DNA from: an uncultured bacterium
Lineage (GTDB): Bacteria > UBA4055
Direction of reading: 5' to 3'
Assembly: GCA_937873545.1 (NCBI GenBank)
Contig: CALMWI010000513.1
Span: 1-17,417, forward strand
DNA length: 17,417 nucleotides
In this document: positions 1 through 7,380 of the stretch, one piece after another
Numbering within the stretch: position 1 is the first letter of the stretch
Layout of the letters: every line of letters begins with the position of its first letter
The notes under the pieces: model-generated
Database searches by the model: none
Seen by the model: only the letters and a program-made list of their open reading frames with translations
Told to the model about the DNA's origin: nothing
Program-made: the position numbers and the translations under genes

Positions 1-2
1 AC

Positions 3-623
3 AATTCCGATTTTCTTTTTGTTGACGGGCTTACATTCAATTTCGAATACGCAAGAGTAGAACCTTATGTTTACGGGCATAAATTTCACATAAACAGGTA
101 CATGAATCTTGACTATTATCTGTCGATGCCCGGGGGCGGAGATACCGAAACTTTGAATTATAAACTCGGATACTTCTATGACTGCAACCTGAATTTTTCA
201 GCAGGTTATACAAGAATAAACAAAGGCGAAGTAAGATGGGGCGAGTGGGACCAGCCGTTGAATTATCAGCTCGAAAATAAGGTGTTTTTAAGAGGTACGG
301 TTGAGAAGAGCAATGTGTATCATGCAGAATTTAGCTATAGGTACAATAAGTACATTTCAGCTGATCTTTATTATTCTCATACCGATATAATCAATTACAA
401 TCACAACCTTCCGGCTTACGATAAAGAATGGATTGATGATTACAATGCGGTAAATTCAGACGCTGACGACACAAATGATTATACAGATTATCAAGACTAT
501 TATGAAAGAGAAATTGAACCTGCCAAAAAATATCAGGTTTACTCGAATAATACTTTTAGACTTGCAATAAATATGGTCTTCAAGAATTATTTTTCAGGAT
601 TTTTTAAGAGGGAGGGTGAATGA
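3..623 (+). CDS. Outer-membrane beta-barrel protein, Wzi-like, C-terminal part (5' end outside window)
   Basis: The reading frame is open to the left edge, so this is the last 206 codons of a longer gene; the ATG at 102 is an internal methionine and not the start. The visible part alternates aromatic and polar residues, with many Tyr, Phe and Asn and short turns rich in Gly, Asp and Asn, which is typical of transmembrane beta strands in an outer-membrane barrel. The stretch around EYARVEPYVYGH, followed by an N-rich segment and a Pro-Gly-Gly-Gly-Asp turn, resembles Wzi-family capsule assembly proteins as I remember them. That would fit the rhamnose and flippase genes directly downstream. An acidic Asp/Tyr-rich stretch (near 430-520) probably forms an extracellular loop. 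The stop overlaps the start of rfbC (ATGA), indicating translational coupling. The barrel assignment is fairly safe; Wzi is a suggestion. Confidence 0.6.
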   Translation, partial: NSDFLFVDGLTFNFEYARVEPYVYGHKFHINRYMNLDYYLSMPGGGDTETLNYKLGYFYDCNLNFSAGYTRINKGEVRWGEWDQPLNYQLENKVFLRGTVEKSNVYHAEFSYRYNKYISADLYYSHTDIINYNHNLPAYDKEWIDDYNAVNSDADDTNDYTDYQDYYEREIEPAKKYQVYSNNTFRLAINMVFKNYFSGFFKREGE

Positions 624-1186
624 GCTTTGAGATATTAAAAACAGATTTTAAAGGTATTCTGATAATCGATCCAAAAGTTTTCAGCGATGACCGCGGCTGC
701 TTTTTTGAATCATTTAACAGCAAAAAACTGTACGATGCCGGTATTAAAGCTGATTTCGTTCAGGATAATATATCGAGATCTAAAAAGGGTGTTTTAAGAG
801 GGATGCATTATCAGCTTGATCCTTTGGCTCAGACTAAACTTCTAACTGTTCTTTCAGGAAAAATACTTGATGTAGCGGTTGATCTGAGAAAAGGTTCTCC
901 GACATTCGGCAAGCACTTATCAGTTGAGTTAAGTTCTGACAATAAAAGGATGGTTGTAATACCTAAGGGTTTTGCCCACGGATTTGTCGCACTTGAAGAT
1001 AATACTCTTGTAATGTATAAATGCGATAATTATTATTCTCCCGTGCATGAGAGAGGTATAAGATTCAATGATCCGGCACTGAATATTAATTGGCTGCTTC
1101 CTGAAAAAGAGTTGATCATAACAAAGAGAGATGTGAGCTTCCCAATTATGTCTGAAGCCGAAATGAATTTTGTTTATGAGGCATAA
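620..1186 (+). CDS. rfbC: dTDP-4-dehydrorhamnose 3,5-epimerase
   Basis: RfbC/RmlC (EC 5.1.3.13) epimerises C3 and C5 of dTDP-4-keto-6-deoxyglucose in the cytoplasm, the third step of dTDP-L-rhamnose synthesis. The protein is 188 aa, the usual family length, and is a cupin. Family motifs are all present: DDRGCFFESF near residues 23-32, QDNISRSKKGVLRGMHYQ at 48-65, the strand GKILDVAVDLRKGSPTFG, and IPKGFAHGFVAL at 114-124. The catalytic His63, Lys73 and the Tyr138/139 pair are conserved, as is Asp171 in KRDVSFP. The start is the ATG of an ATGA overlap with the upstream barrel gene, preceded by a GGAGG ribosome site at 611-615. The stop codon abuts the rfbD start. The product is almost certainly a precursor for the polysaccharide made by this locus. 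Confidence 0.96.
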   Translation: MSFEILKTDFKGILIIDPKVFSDDRGCFFESFNSKKLYDAGIKADFVQDNISRSKKGVLRGMHYQLDPLAQTKLLTVLSGKILDVAVDLRKGSPTFGKHLSVELSSDNKRMVVIPKGFAHGFVALEDNTLVMYKCDNYYSPVHERGIRFNDPALNINWLLPEKELIITKRDVSFPIMSEAEMNFVYEA

Positions 1187-2062
1187 ATGAATTTGTTTGT
1201 AACGGGTTCTGAAGGTCAATTTGGTACAGCGTTGAGAAATACTGTAGTTCGGAAGAGTATGAATAACTGTATTTTTTTATCAAAAACCGATCTTGATATC
1301 ACCAATTATGCTGAGGTTCGGGAGTATTTTAAGAACAAATCAGTTAAAGGTGCGGTTATTATTAACTGTGCCGCTTATACAGATGTAGAAAAAGCTGAAT
1401 CAGAACCTGAAAAAGCATTTAAGGTTAATTCACAAGGCGTTAAAAATTTAGCGGAATTCTGCAGAAAATCAGGAATTAAATTTATACATATTTCAACTGA
1501 TTTTGTATTTAACGGTTTAAAAAAGGGTTTGTATGATGAGTCAGACATTCCTGATCCGGTTTCAATTTATGGTAAAAGCAAAGCTGAAGGCGAAAAAGCT
1601 GTGCTTGAGAATCCGGAAAATTGTCTGATAATCAGGACATCATGGTTATATTCAACCACGCACAATACTTTTCTTAATAAAATTATTGGAAGATCAAAGT
1701 CTGGAACGCCTTTAAAAGTTGTTGAAGATGAAACAGGATCGCCAACCTATGCTGTTGACTTGGCTGAAGCCTTGATTAAGATCTGTGAAAAAATTTCTCA
1801 AATTGGGAATTTCAAAACTGCTGTTTATCACTACTGCAATACCGGATCGGTTTCCAGGTACGAATATGCAAAAAAGATAATTGAATTTTCAAAAGCTGCG
1901 GTAGAAGTTATTGCTATAAAGTCGAATGAACTGAGTATGAAAGCGAAAAGACCCGCTAACAGTTCACTTGACAATAGCAAGATAACATCTGATTTTAATT
2001 TGGAGATAAGAAACTGGGATGAAGCGCTTAAAGAAGCTGTAGAGAAAATTAATGAGCAGTGA
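1187..2062 (+). CDS. rfbD: dTDP-4-dehydrorhamnose reductase
   Basis: RfbD/RmlD (EC 1.1.1.133) reduces the RfbC product with NAD(P)H to give dTDP-L-rhamnose. It is a 291-aa short-chain dehydrogenase/reductase with the glycine-rich nucleotide loop VTGSEGQFG at residues 5-13, DLDITN near 35-40, INCAAYTDVEKAES at 59-72, and HISTDFVFNG at 101-110. The catalytic triad is visible as Thr104, Tyr128 and Lys132 (the YxxxK motif in SIYGKSK), and RTSWLYS follows at 150-156. The ATG comes directly after the rfbC TAA with no spacer, so the two enzymes are probably co-translated. Its 3' end overlaps the flippase gene by 11 bases. The partner genes rfbA and rfbB are not in the window and are presumably upstream or elsewhere. 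Confidence 0.95.
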   Translation: MNLFVTGSEGQFGTALRNTVVRKSMNNCIFLSKTDLDITNYAEVREYFKNKSVKGAVIINCAAYTDVEKAESEPEKAFKVNSQGVKNLAEFCRKSGIKFIHISTDFVFNGLKKGLYDESDIPDPVSIYGKSKAEGEKAVLENPENCLIIRTSWLYSTTHNTFLNKIIGRSKSGTPLKVVEDETGSPTYAVDLAEALIKICEKISQIGNFKTAVYHYCNTGSVSRYEYAKKIIEFSKAAVEVIAIKSNELSMKAKRPANSSLDNSKITSDFNLEIRNWDEALKEAVEKINEQ

Positions 2063-3413
2063 ATTATTAAAAGATAAAAGACTTCTTAAAAACATCGGAA
2101 AACTGTTTGGCGCATCTTTCATTTCTCAGCTGATTCCTTTCATAATCCTCCCGTTCCTAACAAGGTTGTACTCACCTGATGATTTCGGATTCTGGGCTTA
2201 TTTTCTCAGTCTGAGCGGAATACTTTCAATTTTTATGACCGGAAATTACGAATTCGCTATTGTATTGCCTAAAGAGGAAAAAGAGGCTGTTAATCTGGCA
2301 ACTGGTTCGATAATTCTCACAGTTTTTGTATTTATACTCTGCTTACCGGCTTCTCTAATTTTTAGTACTCCGATACTAGAAAACGCAGGTATTCAATCAA
2401 AGGATAATTCATTTGTTCTGCTGATCTGTCTGATGGCATTGTTCATGTCGTTATTCAGGATCATGAATTACTGGAACAACAGAAAGAACAGATTTCATAC
2501 AACGGCTCTCGGAAGCATTACCAGGTCCGCTTCAGGTTCAACGATACAGCTTATCAGCGGACTGAATCCCGTGAGAGATCACATAGGATTGATCTCAGGA
2601 TCGATCTTCGGATATTTTGCAGGAACGGCTGTTCAATCTAAAAATTTTATTTCAGCTGTCGTTAAAAACAAGAAAAAGATCAAGGTGAAATCCATCAGAG
2701 AAAACCTGATAAGGTATATAGATTTTCCTAAATATTTCATGCCGAGCGAGTTTATGAATTATTTATCGTCAAATGTACCGGTGATATTTCTAACAAACAT
2801 GTTCAGTTCTGCAGCAGCGGGTTTATATTCTATACCTCAAAAATTTATAAATACACCTCTGACTATGCTAGGTTCATCCATTTCCCAGGTCTATTATAAA
2901 AAAGCGACCGATCTGAAGAACAGCAACGAAGACATAAGTAAAATCACGACTGATATTTACAAAAAACTTTTTGTGCTTGGAATATTTCCTCTTTCGGTCG
3001 TAGCAGGCTTCGGGGACTATATATTCACTATTGTTCTCGGTGAAAAATGGGAAGTATCAGGTCTTTACGCTGCGCTTCTTGCACCATGGATGCTCATGGT
3101 TTTCGCATCATCCCCTATATCGATTATCTTTGCCACTCTGGAAAAACAGAAAACAAGTCTGAAACTGAACTTTTACCTTCTTGCTATAAGGCTTGCCGCG
3201 TTTGTTGTCGGCGGTGTTTTTTTTAAAAGTGCTTTTATAGCTGTAATGCTCTTCGGCGCTTCGGGATTTGTTTATTGGCTTTATCTCTCTTTCTTCATTA
3301 TAACGACTGTTGGGGGAGATAAAAAGGAGATAATGAAATTCACGCTGGTCAGGCTATGCCTTATCATGCTTCCGATAATTATCAGCAGGATGGTATTCGA
3401 ATGTATAATGTAA
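2052..3413 (+). CDS. Wzx-type oligosaccharide flippase
   Basis: This is a 453-aa polytopic inner-membrane protein of the MOP/polysaccharide-synthesis family. Such proteins move undecaprenyl-linked repeat units across the inner membrane before Wzy polymerisation. About twelve hydrophobic segments can be seen, starting with LFGASFISQLIPFIILPF near residue 17. The family signatures include TRLYSPDDFGFWAYF near 37-51, a GNYEFAIVLPKEEKEAV segment near 71-88, the central IDFPKYFMPSEFMNYLSSN segment, and GLYSIPQKFINTPLTMLGS. The gene overlaps rfbD by 11 bases, and its 3' end overlaps the asparagine-synthetase-like gene by 13 bases, so it sits inside one tight operon. Which glycan it exports cannot be read from the sequence; rhamnose in the repeat unit is an inference from rfbCD. 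Confidence 0.88.
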   Translation: MSSELLKDKRLLKNIGKLFGASFISQLIPFIILPFLTRLYSPDDFGFWAYFLSLSGILSIFMTGNYEFAIVLPKEEKEAVNLATGSIILTVFVFILCLPASLIFSTPILENAGIQSKDNSFVLLICLMALFMSLFRIMNYWNNRKNRFHTTALGSITRSASGSTIQLISGLNPVRDHIGLISGSIFGYFAGTAVQSKNFISAVVKNKKKIKVKSIRENLIRYIDFPKYFMPSEFMNYLSSNVPVIFLTNMFSSAAAGLYSIPQKFINTPLTMLGSSISQVYYKKATDLKNSNEDISKITTDIYKKLFVLGIFPLSVVAGFGDYIFTIVLGEKWEVSGLYAALLAPWMLMVFASSPISIIFATLEKQKTSLKLNFYLLAIRLAAFVVGGVFFKSAFIAVMLFGASGFVYWLYLSFFIITTVGGDKKEIMKFTLVRLCLIMLPIIISRMVFECIM

Positions 3414-4984
3414 GGATCGAGCTTACAAATAATAAAGGTTTTAAATGGTATGAATCAAATGGAATACAATTCAAAGGATACCTCTTTGATGATGGTAAAT
3501 ATCTTGCAGGTTATGAAGCTGTAGATCATATCAGATCCAGGTTTCAAAATACTATTCCAAAAAAAGAAATCCTGAAAGATCTCAACGGTATTTTCGCATT
3601 TGTCTTGACTTTAAATAAAGATGTATTAATTTGCGCTGACAGAACAAGATCATTTCCTTTATTTTATACAAAATCCGATACTTTAATTAGAATTTCTGAT
3701 GATCCGAAGAATCTAAGATCAGATAATTCGCAGTTGAACGCTGAAGCCGTAAAAATATTCCTTTATACCGGATACACAACGGGCAGCAGTACTCTATACA
3801 AAGACATACTTCAGGTGCATGCAGGGGAGTTCATAACGGTCAGCGGATCGGAGATCAGGAAAGAATTTTATCACTTCTATGAAAGTGATGTTATATCAGA
3901 CGATAATGCCGGTCTTGAACTGGAACTTTACGGGATAATCGATTCTATCGGTGATGATCTGACCTTATCGCTAAAAGATAAAACACCTGTAATTCCGCTG
4001 AGCAGCGGATATGATTCAAGGCTTATCGCAGCGATGCTTAAAAAAAGAGGTTTTGACAATGTAATCACTTTTACTTACGGGAGAATGAATAATCCTGAAC
4101 TCGAATTGTCTGAAAAAGTTGCCCGAAAACTCGGTTACAGCTGGAGATTTATTGAATACACGGACGATACAGTAAAAGATTTCATAGTATCTGAAAGATT
4201 CAGAGATTATTATCCGTCAGCTTCGAATTACTCATCAATGTTCTATCTTCAGGAATATTTCGCTCTTGAAGAGCTTAAAAGGAGCATTCCGCAAAATTCA
4301 GTATTCATTCCCGGGCATTCAGGAGATTTTTTCGCAGGCAGTCATCTGAATAAAAGGATTATATCTACAGAAACTGAAAATGAAATCATTGAAGAGATAA
4401 TAAAGAAACATTATAATAACAAAAGGATCGAAAAGTCTGATATAAGCAACATTTCTGAATCGATAAAAGAAACTTTAACGAATAAGAACAAATTCAGCTA
4501 CCTTGATTTTGAGAATTGGGATCTAAAAGAAAGGCAGGCTAAATTCATTTTGAATTCAAACAGAATATACGAATGTTTCGGATATGAGTACAGGCTTCCT
4601 TTAATGGATAAAAGATTAATGGATTTCTTTTCCCGAGTGTCACCAGGATTAAAATACGGTAAATCATTATATGACAAAGTATTAACTGAGAAATATTTCA
4701 GCGAGGCCGGATTAAATTTTACCCGCGAAACAAATCCTACCCTGGATCAGCTTGAAACGCAGGATAAAAAAAATTCTATAAAGCGGATACTGCCAAAAAA
4801 AATTATTAATTTTTATAAGGAAAAATTGAAAAAGAATCACGATATTTATTATAATATCGGCGTAACACAACAGATGATAGATGATCTATTAAACTCGGGA
4901 GAAAAAATTGATCGTACGGGCGAGAACAGAAATTCAATCATTATTCAGTGGTATCTTTATCAGATCAGAAACAATAAAATATAA
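3401..4984 (+). CDS. Asparagine-synthetase-like protein (degenerate glutaminase domain plus AsnB-like ATP-pyrophosphatase domain)
   Basis: Glutamine-hydrolysing asparagine synthetases have an N-terminal glutaminase domain with Cys as residue 2, then an ATP-pyrophosphatase domain that adenylates a carboxylate. Here residues 1-110 retain the fold-like segments (LNGIFAFVL near 61-69, a CADRTRSFPLFY segment near 78-89), but the protein begins MYNVRIEL and has no Cys2, so glutamine hydrolysis is unlikely. The synthetase domain is well kept: the PP-loop LSSGYDSRL at 200-208, TFTYG near 223-227, GHSGDFFAG at 305-313, and EYRLPLMDKRLMDF later. The start at 3401 is preferred over an in-frame ATG at 3356 because AGGA lies 10 bases upstream and translation from 3356 adds residues that merely shadow the flippase gene. 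Proteins of this kind are common in exopolysaccharide loci, where they may use ammonia or another nucleophile to amidate a sugar acid. The substrate here is unknown. Confidence 0.82.
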   Translation: MYNVRIELTNNKGFKWYESNGIQFKGYLFDDGKYLAGYEAVDHIRSRFQNTIPKKEILKDLNGIFAFVLTLNKDVLICADRTRSFPLFYTKSDTLIRISDDPKNLRSDNSQLNAEAVKIFLYTGYTTGSSTLYKDILQVHAGEFITVSGSEIRKEFYHFYESDVISDDNAGLELELYGIIDSIGDDLTLSLKDKTPVIPLSSGYDSRLIAAMLKKRGFDNVITFTYGRMNNPELELSEKVARKLGYSWRFIEYTDDTVKDFIVSERFRDYYPSASNYSSMFYLQEYFALEELKRSIPQNSVFIPGHSGDFFAGSHLNKRIISTETENEIIEEIIKKHYNNKRIEKSDISNISESIKETLTNKNKFSYLDFENWDLKERQAKFILNSNRIYECFGYEYRLPLMDKRLMDFFSRVSPGLKYGKSLYDKVLTEKYFSEAGLNFTRETNPTLDQLETQDKKNSIKRILPKKIINFYKEKLKKNHDIYYNIGVTQQMIDDLLNSGEKIDRTGENRNSIIIQWYLYQIRNNKI

Positions 4985-4995
4985 AAGAGATAAAT

Positions 4996-5661
4996 ATGAT
5001 AGTCGCAATTGACGGACCCGCGGGATCGGGCAAATCGACCACAGCGAAGCTTGTCGGTTTAAAAATGGGTTTTCTTTATATCGACACAGGAGCTATGTAC
5101 AGGGCGATGGCGCTTAAGGCAAAGCTTAAGGGAGTTGACTTTACCGATAAAGATAACATAATCCGGTTGCTTAGCGATACTGTAATCGAACAGGTGGTTG
5201 ATAAGAAAACAGGAGACACAAAAACATTTCTTGACGGGCAGGATGTGTCTTCAGTTATCAGAACTCCGGAGATTTCTCTAGGTGTCACGGCAGTATGCGA
5301 AATAAGCGAAGTCAGATCGAAGCTGGTGGAGCTGCAGAGAGAAATGTCCAAGAAGGGAAATGTGATACTTGACGGAAGAGATATAGGTACAGTAGTATTT
5401 CCTGATGCCGATCTGAAATTTTTCATGATAGCGGATATCAATATAAGAGCTGAAAGAAGGCTGAAAGAGCTGAAAGATAAAGGAATTGAAGCGTCATTTT
5501 CACAAGTGAAAGAAGATATTGAAAGGAGAGATCACAGAGACAGTTCCAGGTCGAATTCACCTATGAAACCCGCATTGGATTCAATATTTATAGACACAAG
5601 TAAGATGAGTATAGAAGAACAGGCTGAATTCATTAACGGAATGATAAAGAAAAGATTATGA
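4996..5661 (+). CDS. cmk: (d)CMP kinase
   Basis: Cytidylate kinase (EC 2.7.4.25) phosphorylates CMP and dCMP with ATP to recycle pyrimidine nucleotides. The 221-aa length is normal for the bacterial type. The P-loop IDGPAGSGKSTTAK covers residues 5-18, followed by the CMP-binding YIDTGAMYRAMALKA at 28-42. The conserved DGRDIGTVVFPDADLKFF starts at Asp126, and the basic lid region RRDHRDSSRSNSP and FIDTSKM lie near the C-terminus. It begins 11 bases after the polysaccharide locus ends, with a weak GAGA-type ribosome site, and its TGA overlaps the ispH ATG (ATGA). The cmk-ispH order is known from many bacteria, where rpsA often follows; rpsA is absent here. Confidence 0.96.
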   Translation: MIVAIDGPAGSGKSTTAKLVGLKMGFLYIDTGAMYRAMALKAKLKGVDFTDKDNIIRLLSDTVIEQVVDKKTGDTKTFLDGQDVSSVIRTPEISLGVTAVCEISEVRSKLVELQREMSKKGNVILDGRDIGTVVFPDADLKFFMIADINIRAERRLKELKDKGIEASFSQVKEDIERRDHRDSSRSNSPMKPALDSIFIDTSKMSIEEQAEFINGMIKKRL

Positions 5662-6518
5662 AAATTAAAGTTGTAATAGACAAAAAATCCGGAGTTTGCG
5701 GAGGAGTTAAAAGAGCCATAAAAATGATCGAAAAAGAGATCGAACGCAATATTGAAAAGGAAATTTTCGTTAATGGAGAGCTTCTTCACAACAGACTCGA
5801 AATGGAAAGACTCGTCGATTGCGGTCTCAAAGTAGAAGAGAAAGTTCAAAAAATCAAGAACAACATATTATTTATCAGGACGCACGGTGTGGGCAAAAAA
5901 ATAATAGAGCTTGCAGTAAAAAACAACAACCTGATAGTGGATGCCACCTGCCCTAAAGTATCAAATTCGCAAAGGATAATTGAGGATTACTATTCGCGCG
6001 GTTATCAGATAATAATCGTAGGTAAACAAAATCATCCTGAGGTTCAGGGGCTTCTTGGTTTCTGCGATGATAAAGGGATTTGCGTATCGGATGAAATTGA
6101 TATCTCAAAGATATACCTGAAATTGAAATCCCTGCTTATAGCTCAGACTACCGTGTCAACCGAGAAATTCAAAAAAATGGTAGATCTGCTTAAAAACAAG
6201 ATCAAAGATATGAAAATTTATAATACGATCTGTCCTTTCGTTGAAAAACGAGAGAAAGAGCTGATAGAATTCGCTAAAGATCACAATGTTATAATTTTCA
6301 TAGGGGGTAAAAACAGCTCAAATACAAAAGTGATGTTCGATAAATTCAGCAGGTTTAATAAAAGGTCATATTTGATCGAGAACAAGTCCGAAATAGATTT
6401 CAACTGGTTTAGGGAGAACGACCTGATCGGAGTTTCAGGAAGCGCTTCAACACCGATATGGCAGATAGAAGAAGTAAAGAAAGTAATTGAGAATAGCCTT
6501 AGTAATAATAAAATCTGA
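5658..6518 (+). CDS. ispH: 4-hydroxy-3-methylbut-2-enyl diphosphate reductase
   Basis: IspH/LytB (EC 1.17.7.4) is an iron-sulfur enzyme that makes IPP and DMAPP in the last step of the MEP pathway. The protein has 286 aa. The three cluster cysteines are Cys14 (in SGVCGGVKRA), Cys98 (VDATCPKVSNSQ) and Cys192 (NTICPF). Substrate-site residues are His44 (LLHN), His76 (RTHGVG), His126 and Glu128 (NHPEVQG), the Thr164-Thr165 pair (AQTTVS), and the Ser-Ser-Asn of KNSSNT at 219-223. The C-terminus has GVSGSASTP, the expected phosphate-binding region. One oddity is that the usual C-x-A-T-x-x-R-Q after the third cysteine reads CPFVEKRE, so the Ala-Thr pair is lost. Translation is coupled to cmk by a 4-base overlap. 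Isoprenoids feed undecaprenyl carriers, which fits nearby glycan export but does not prove a link. Confidence 0.95.
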   Translation: MKIKVVIDKKSGVCGGVKRAIKMIEKEIERNIEKEIFVNGELLHNRLEMERLVDCGLKVEEKVQKIKNNILFIRTHGVGKKIIELAVKNNNLIVDATCPKVSNSQRIIEDYYSRGYQIIIVGKQNHPEVQGLLGFCDDKGICVSDEIDISKIYLKLKSLLIAQTTVSTEKFKKMVDLLKNKIKDMKIYNTICPFVEKREKELIEFAKDHNVIIFIGGKNSSNTKVMFDKFSRFNKRSYLIENKSEIDFNWFRENDLIGVSGSASTPIWQIEEVKKVIENSLSNNKI

Positions 6519-6529
6519 CGGAGTAATAA

Positions 6530-6976
6530 ATGGATTTTAAAGATATTACTATAACAGAATATTCAAGCGAAGATTTCGAAGGTCTGATTATGTTGTGGGA
6601 AGACATTCATCTCGGAGGTTCAAGACGCGGCGATACAGACAAAATAATTCTTAACACAATAAAAAACGGCGGTCAGTTATTCGTAGTAAAAAACAGGATA
6701 GGTAAGGTCGTCGGAAGTTCATGGATCACCACTGATAAGAGAAGAAATTATCTGCATCATTTCGGTATCAGAGAGGAGTTAAGGGGGTCAGGTCTTGCTC
6801 AGAAACTTCTTGAAATTTCACTTGATTTCAGCAAAAAGAACGGACTTCAGATCAAACTTGAAGTCCATAAGGACAATTTAAAAGCTATAAGACTCTATCA
6901 GAATTATGGATTTAAATACCTTGGAGACTACCTTGTGTTCATAATCAGGGATTATAACGAAAAGGAGGGATCATGA
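6530..6976 (+). CDS. GNAT-family N-acetyltransferase (RimI-like)
   Basis: This is a single-domain, 148-aa GCN5-related acetyltransferase. The acetyl-CoA pyrophosphate loop (motif A) is FGIREELRGSGLAQKLL at residues 78-94, with R85-G-S-G-L-A matching R/Q-x-x-G-x-G/A. Motif B is the EVHKDNLKAIRLYQNYGF stretch at 111-128, containing the typical N-x-x-A-x-x-x-Y-x-x-x-G-F pattern. This pattern is close to RimI and other protein-N-terminal or amino-acid acetylases, but the substrate cannot be named from sequence. A GGAG ribosome site lies at 6521-6524, 8 bases before the ATG, and the stop overlaps the ridA start. It belongs to the cmk-ispH-ridA operon by spacing. Confidence 0.85.
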   Translation: MDFKDITITEYSSEDFEGLIMLWEDIHLGGSRRGDTDKIILNTIKNGGQLFVVKNRIGKVVGSSWITTDKRRNYLHHFGIREELRGSGLAQKLLEISLDFSKKNGLQIKLEVHKDNLKAIRLYQNYGFKYLGDYLVFIIRDYNEKEGS

Positions 6977-7359
6977 AAAAAATAATAAACTCAGTTAACG
7001 CCCCAAAAGCTGTCGGACCGTACAGCCAGGCCGTTGAGATCAACGGAATGCTTTTCGTCAGCGGACAGGTCGGACTAAAACCGATAGATAATGTAATGGC
7101 AGAAGGCGGGATTTCAGAGCAGTCGTACCAGGTTCTGGAAAACATTAACGGCATTTTATCTGAGGCGGGTTATTCAATGGACGATGTTGTTCAATGTACC
7201 TGTATGCTTACAGATCTTGGAGATTTTAAAGTTTTTAATGAGATTTATTCGAAATATTTCAAATCCGAGTTCCCTGCAAGGTTAACTTACGAAGTGAGCG
7301 CTCTTCCTATCGGAGCACTGATCGAAATAAGCTGTATAGCCGTAAAAAATGATTTTTAG
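6973..7359 (+). CDS. ridA: RidA family enamine/imine deaminase
   Basis: RidA (YjgF/YER057c/UK114 family) hydrolyses reactive enamine and imine intermediates released by PLP enzymes such as threonine dehydratase. The 128-aa length matches the trimeric family. Signatures are NAPKAVGPYSQAVEINGMLFVSGQVG at about 9-34 (with Tyr17), and PARLTYEVSALPIGALIEI at about 101-119. In the latter, Arg103 would bind the substrate carboxylate and Glu118 would position water. The ATG overlaps the upstream stop (ATGA) and is preceded by a very strong ribosome site, AAAGGAGG at 6961-6968, so it is probably the best-translated gene of this operon. Two nearby cysteines (VVQCTCML, 73-80) replace more usual residues, with unknown effect. 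It is the last + strand gene before a convergent pair. Confidence 0.94.
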   Translation: MKKIINSVNAPKAVGPYSQAVEINGMLFVSGQVGLKPIDNVMAEGGISEQSYQVLENINGILSEAGYSMDDVVQCTCMLTDLGDFKVFNEIYSKYFKSEFPARLTYEVSALPIGALIEISCIAVKNDF

Positions 7360-7380
7360 CTGAGTTTTCGTACCGGGTAA

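Noticed and set aside
102..104. ATG at 102 as the start of the first gene
   Set aside because: The frame is open to the window edge and the upstream codons continue the barrel-like pattern (EYARVEPYVYGH), so this is an internal methionine.
3356..3400. Earlier in-frame ATG for the asparagine-synthetase-like gene
   Set aside because: It would add 15 residues that only shadow the flippase C-terminus and has no good ribosome site; the ATG at 3401 has AGGA at a suitable distance.
5532..5849. 105-codon minus-strand frame over the cmk-ispH junction
   Set aside because: Phe- and Ser-rich antisense shadow of two well-supported genes; no start signals.
7372..7380. TACCGGGTA inverted repeat between the convergent genes as a terminator
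   Set aside because: A 4-base stem with a 1-base loop cannot form a hairpin and no T run follows.
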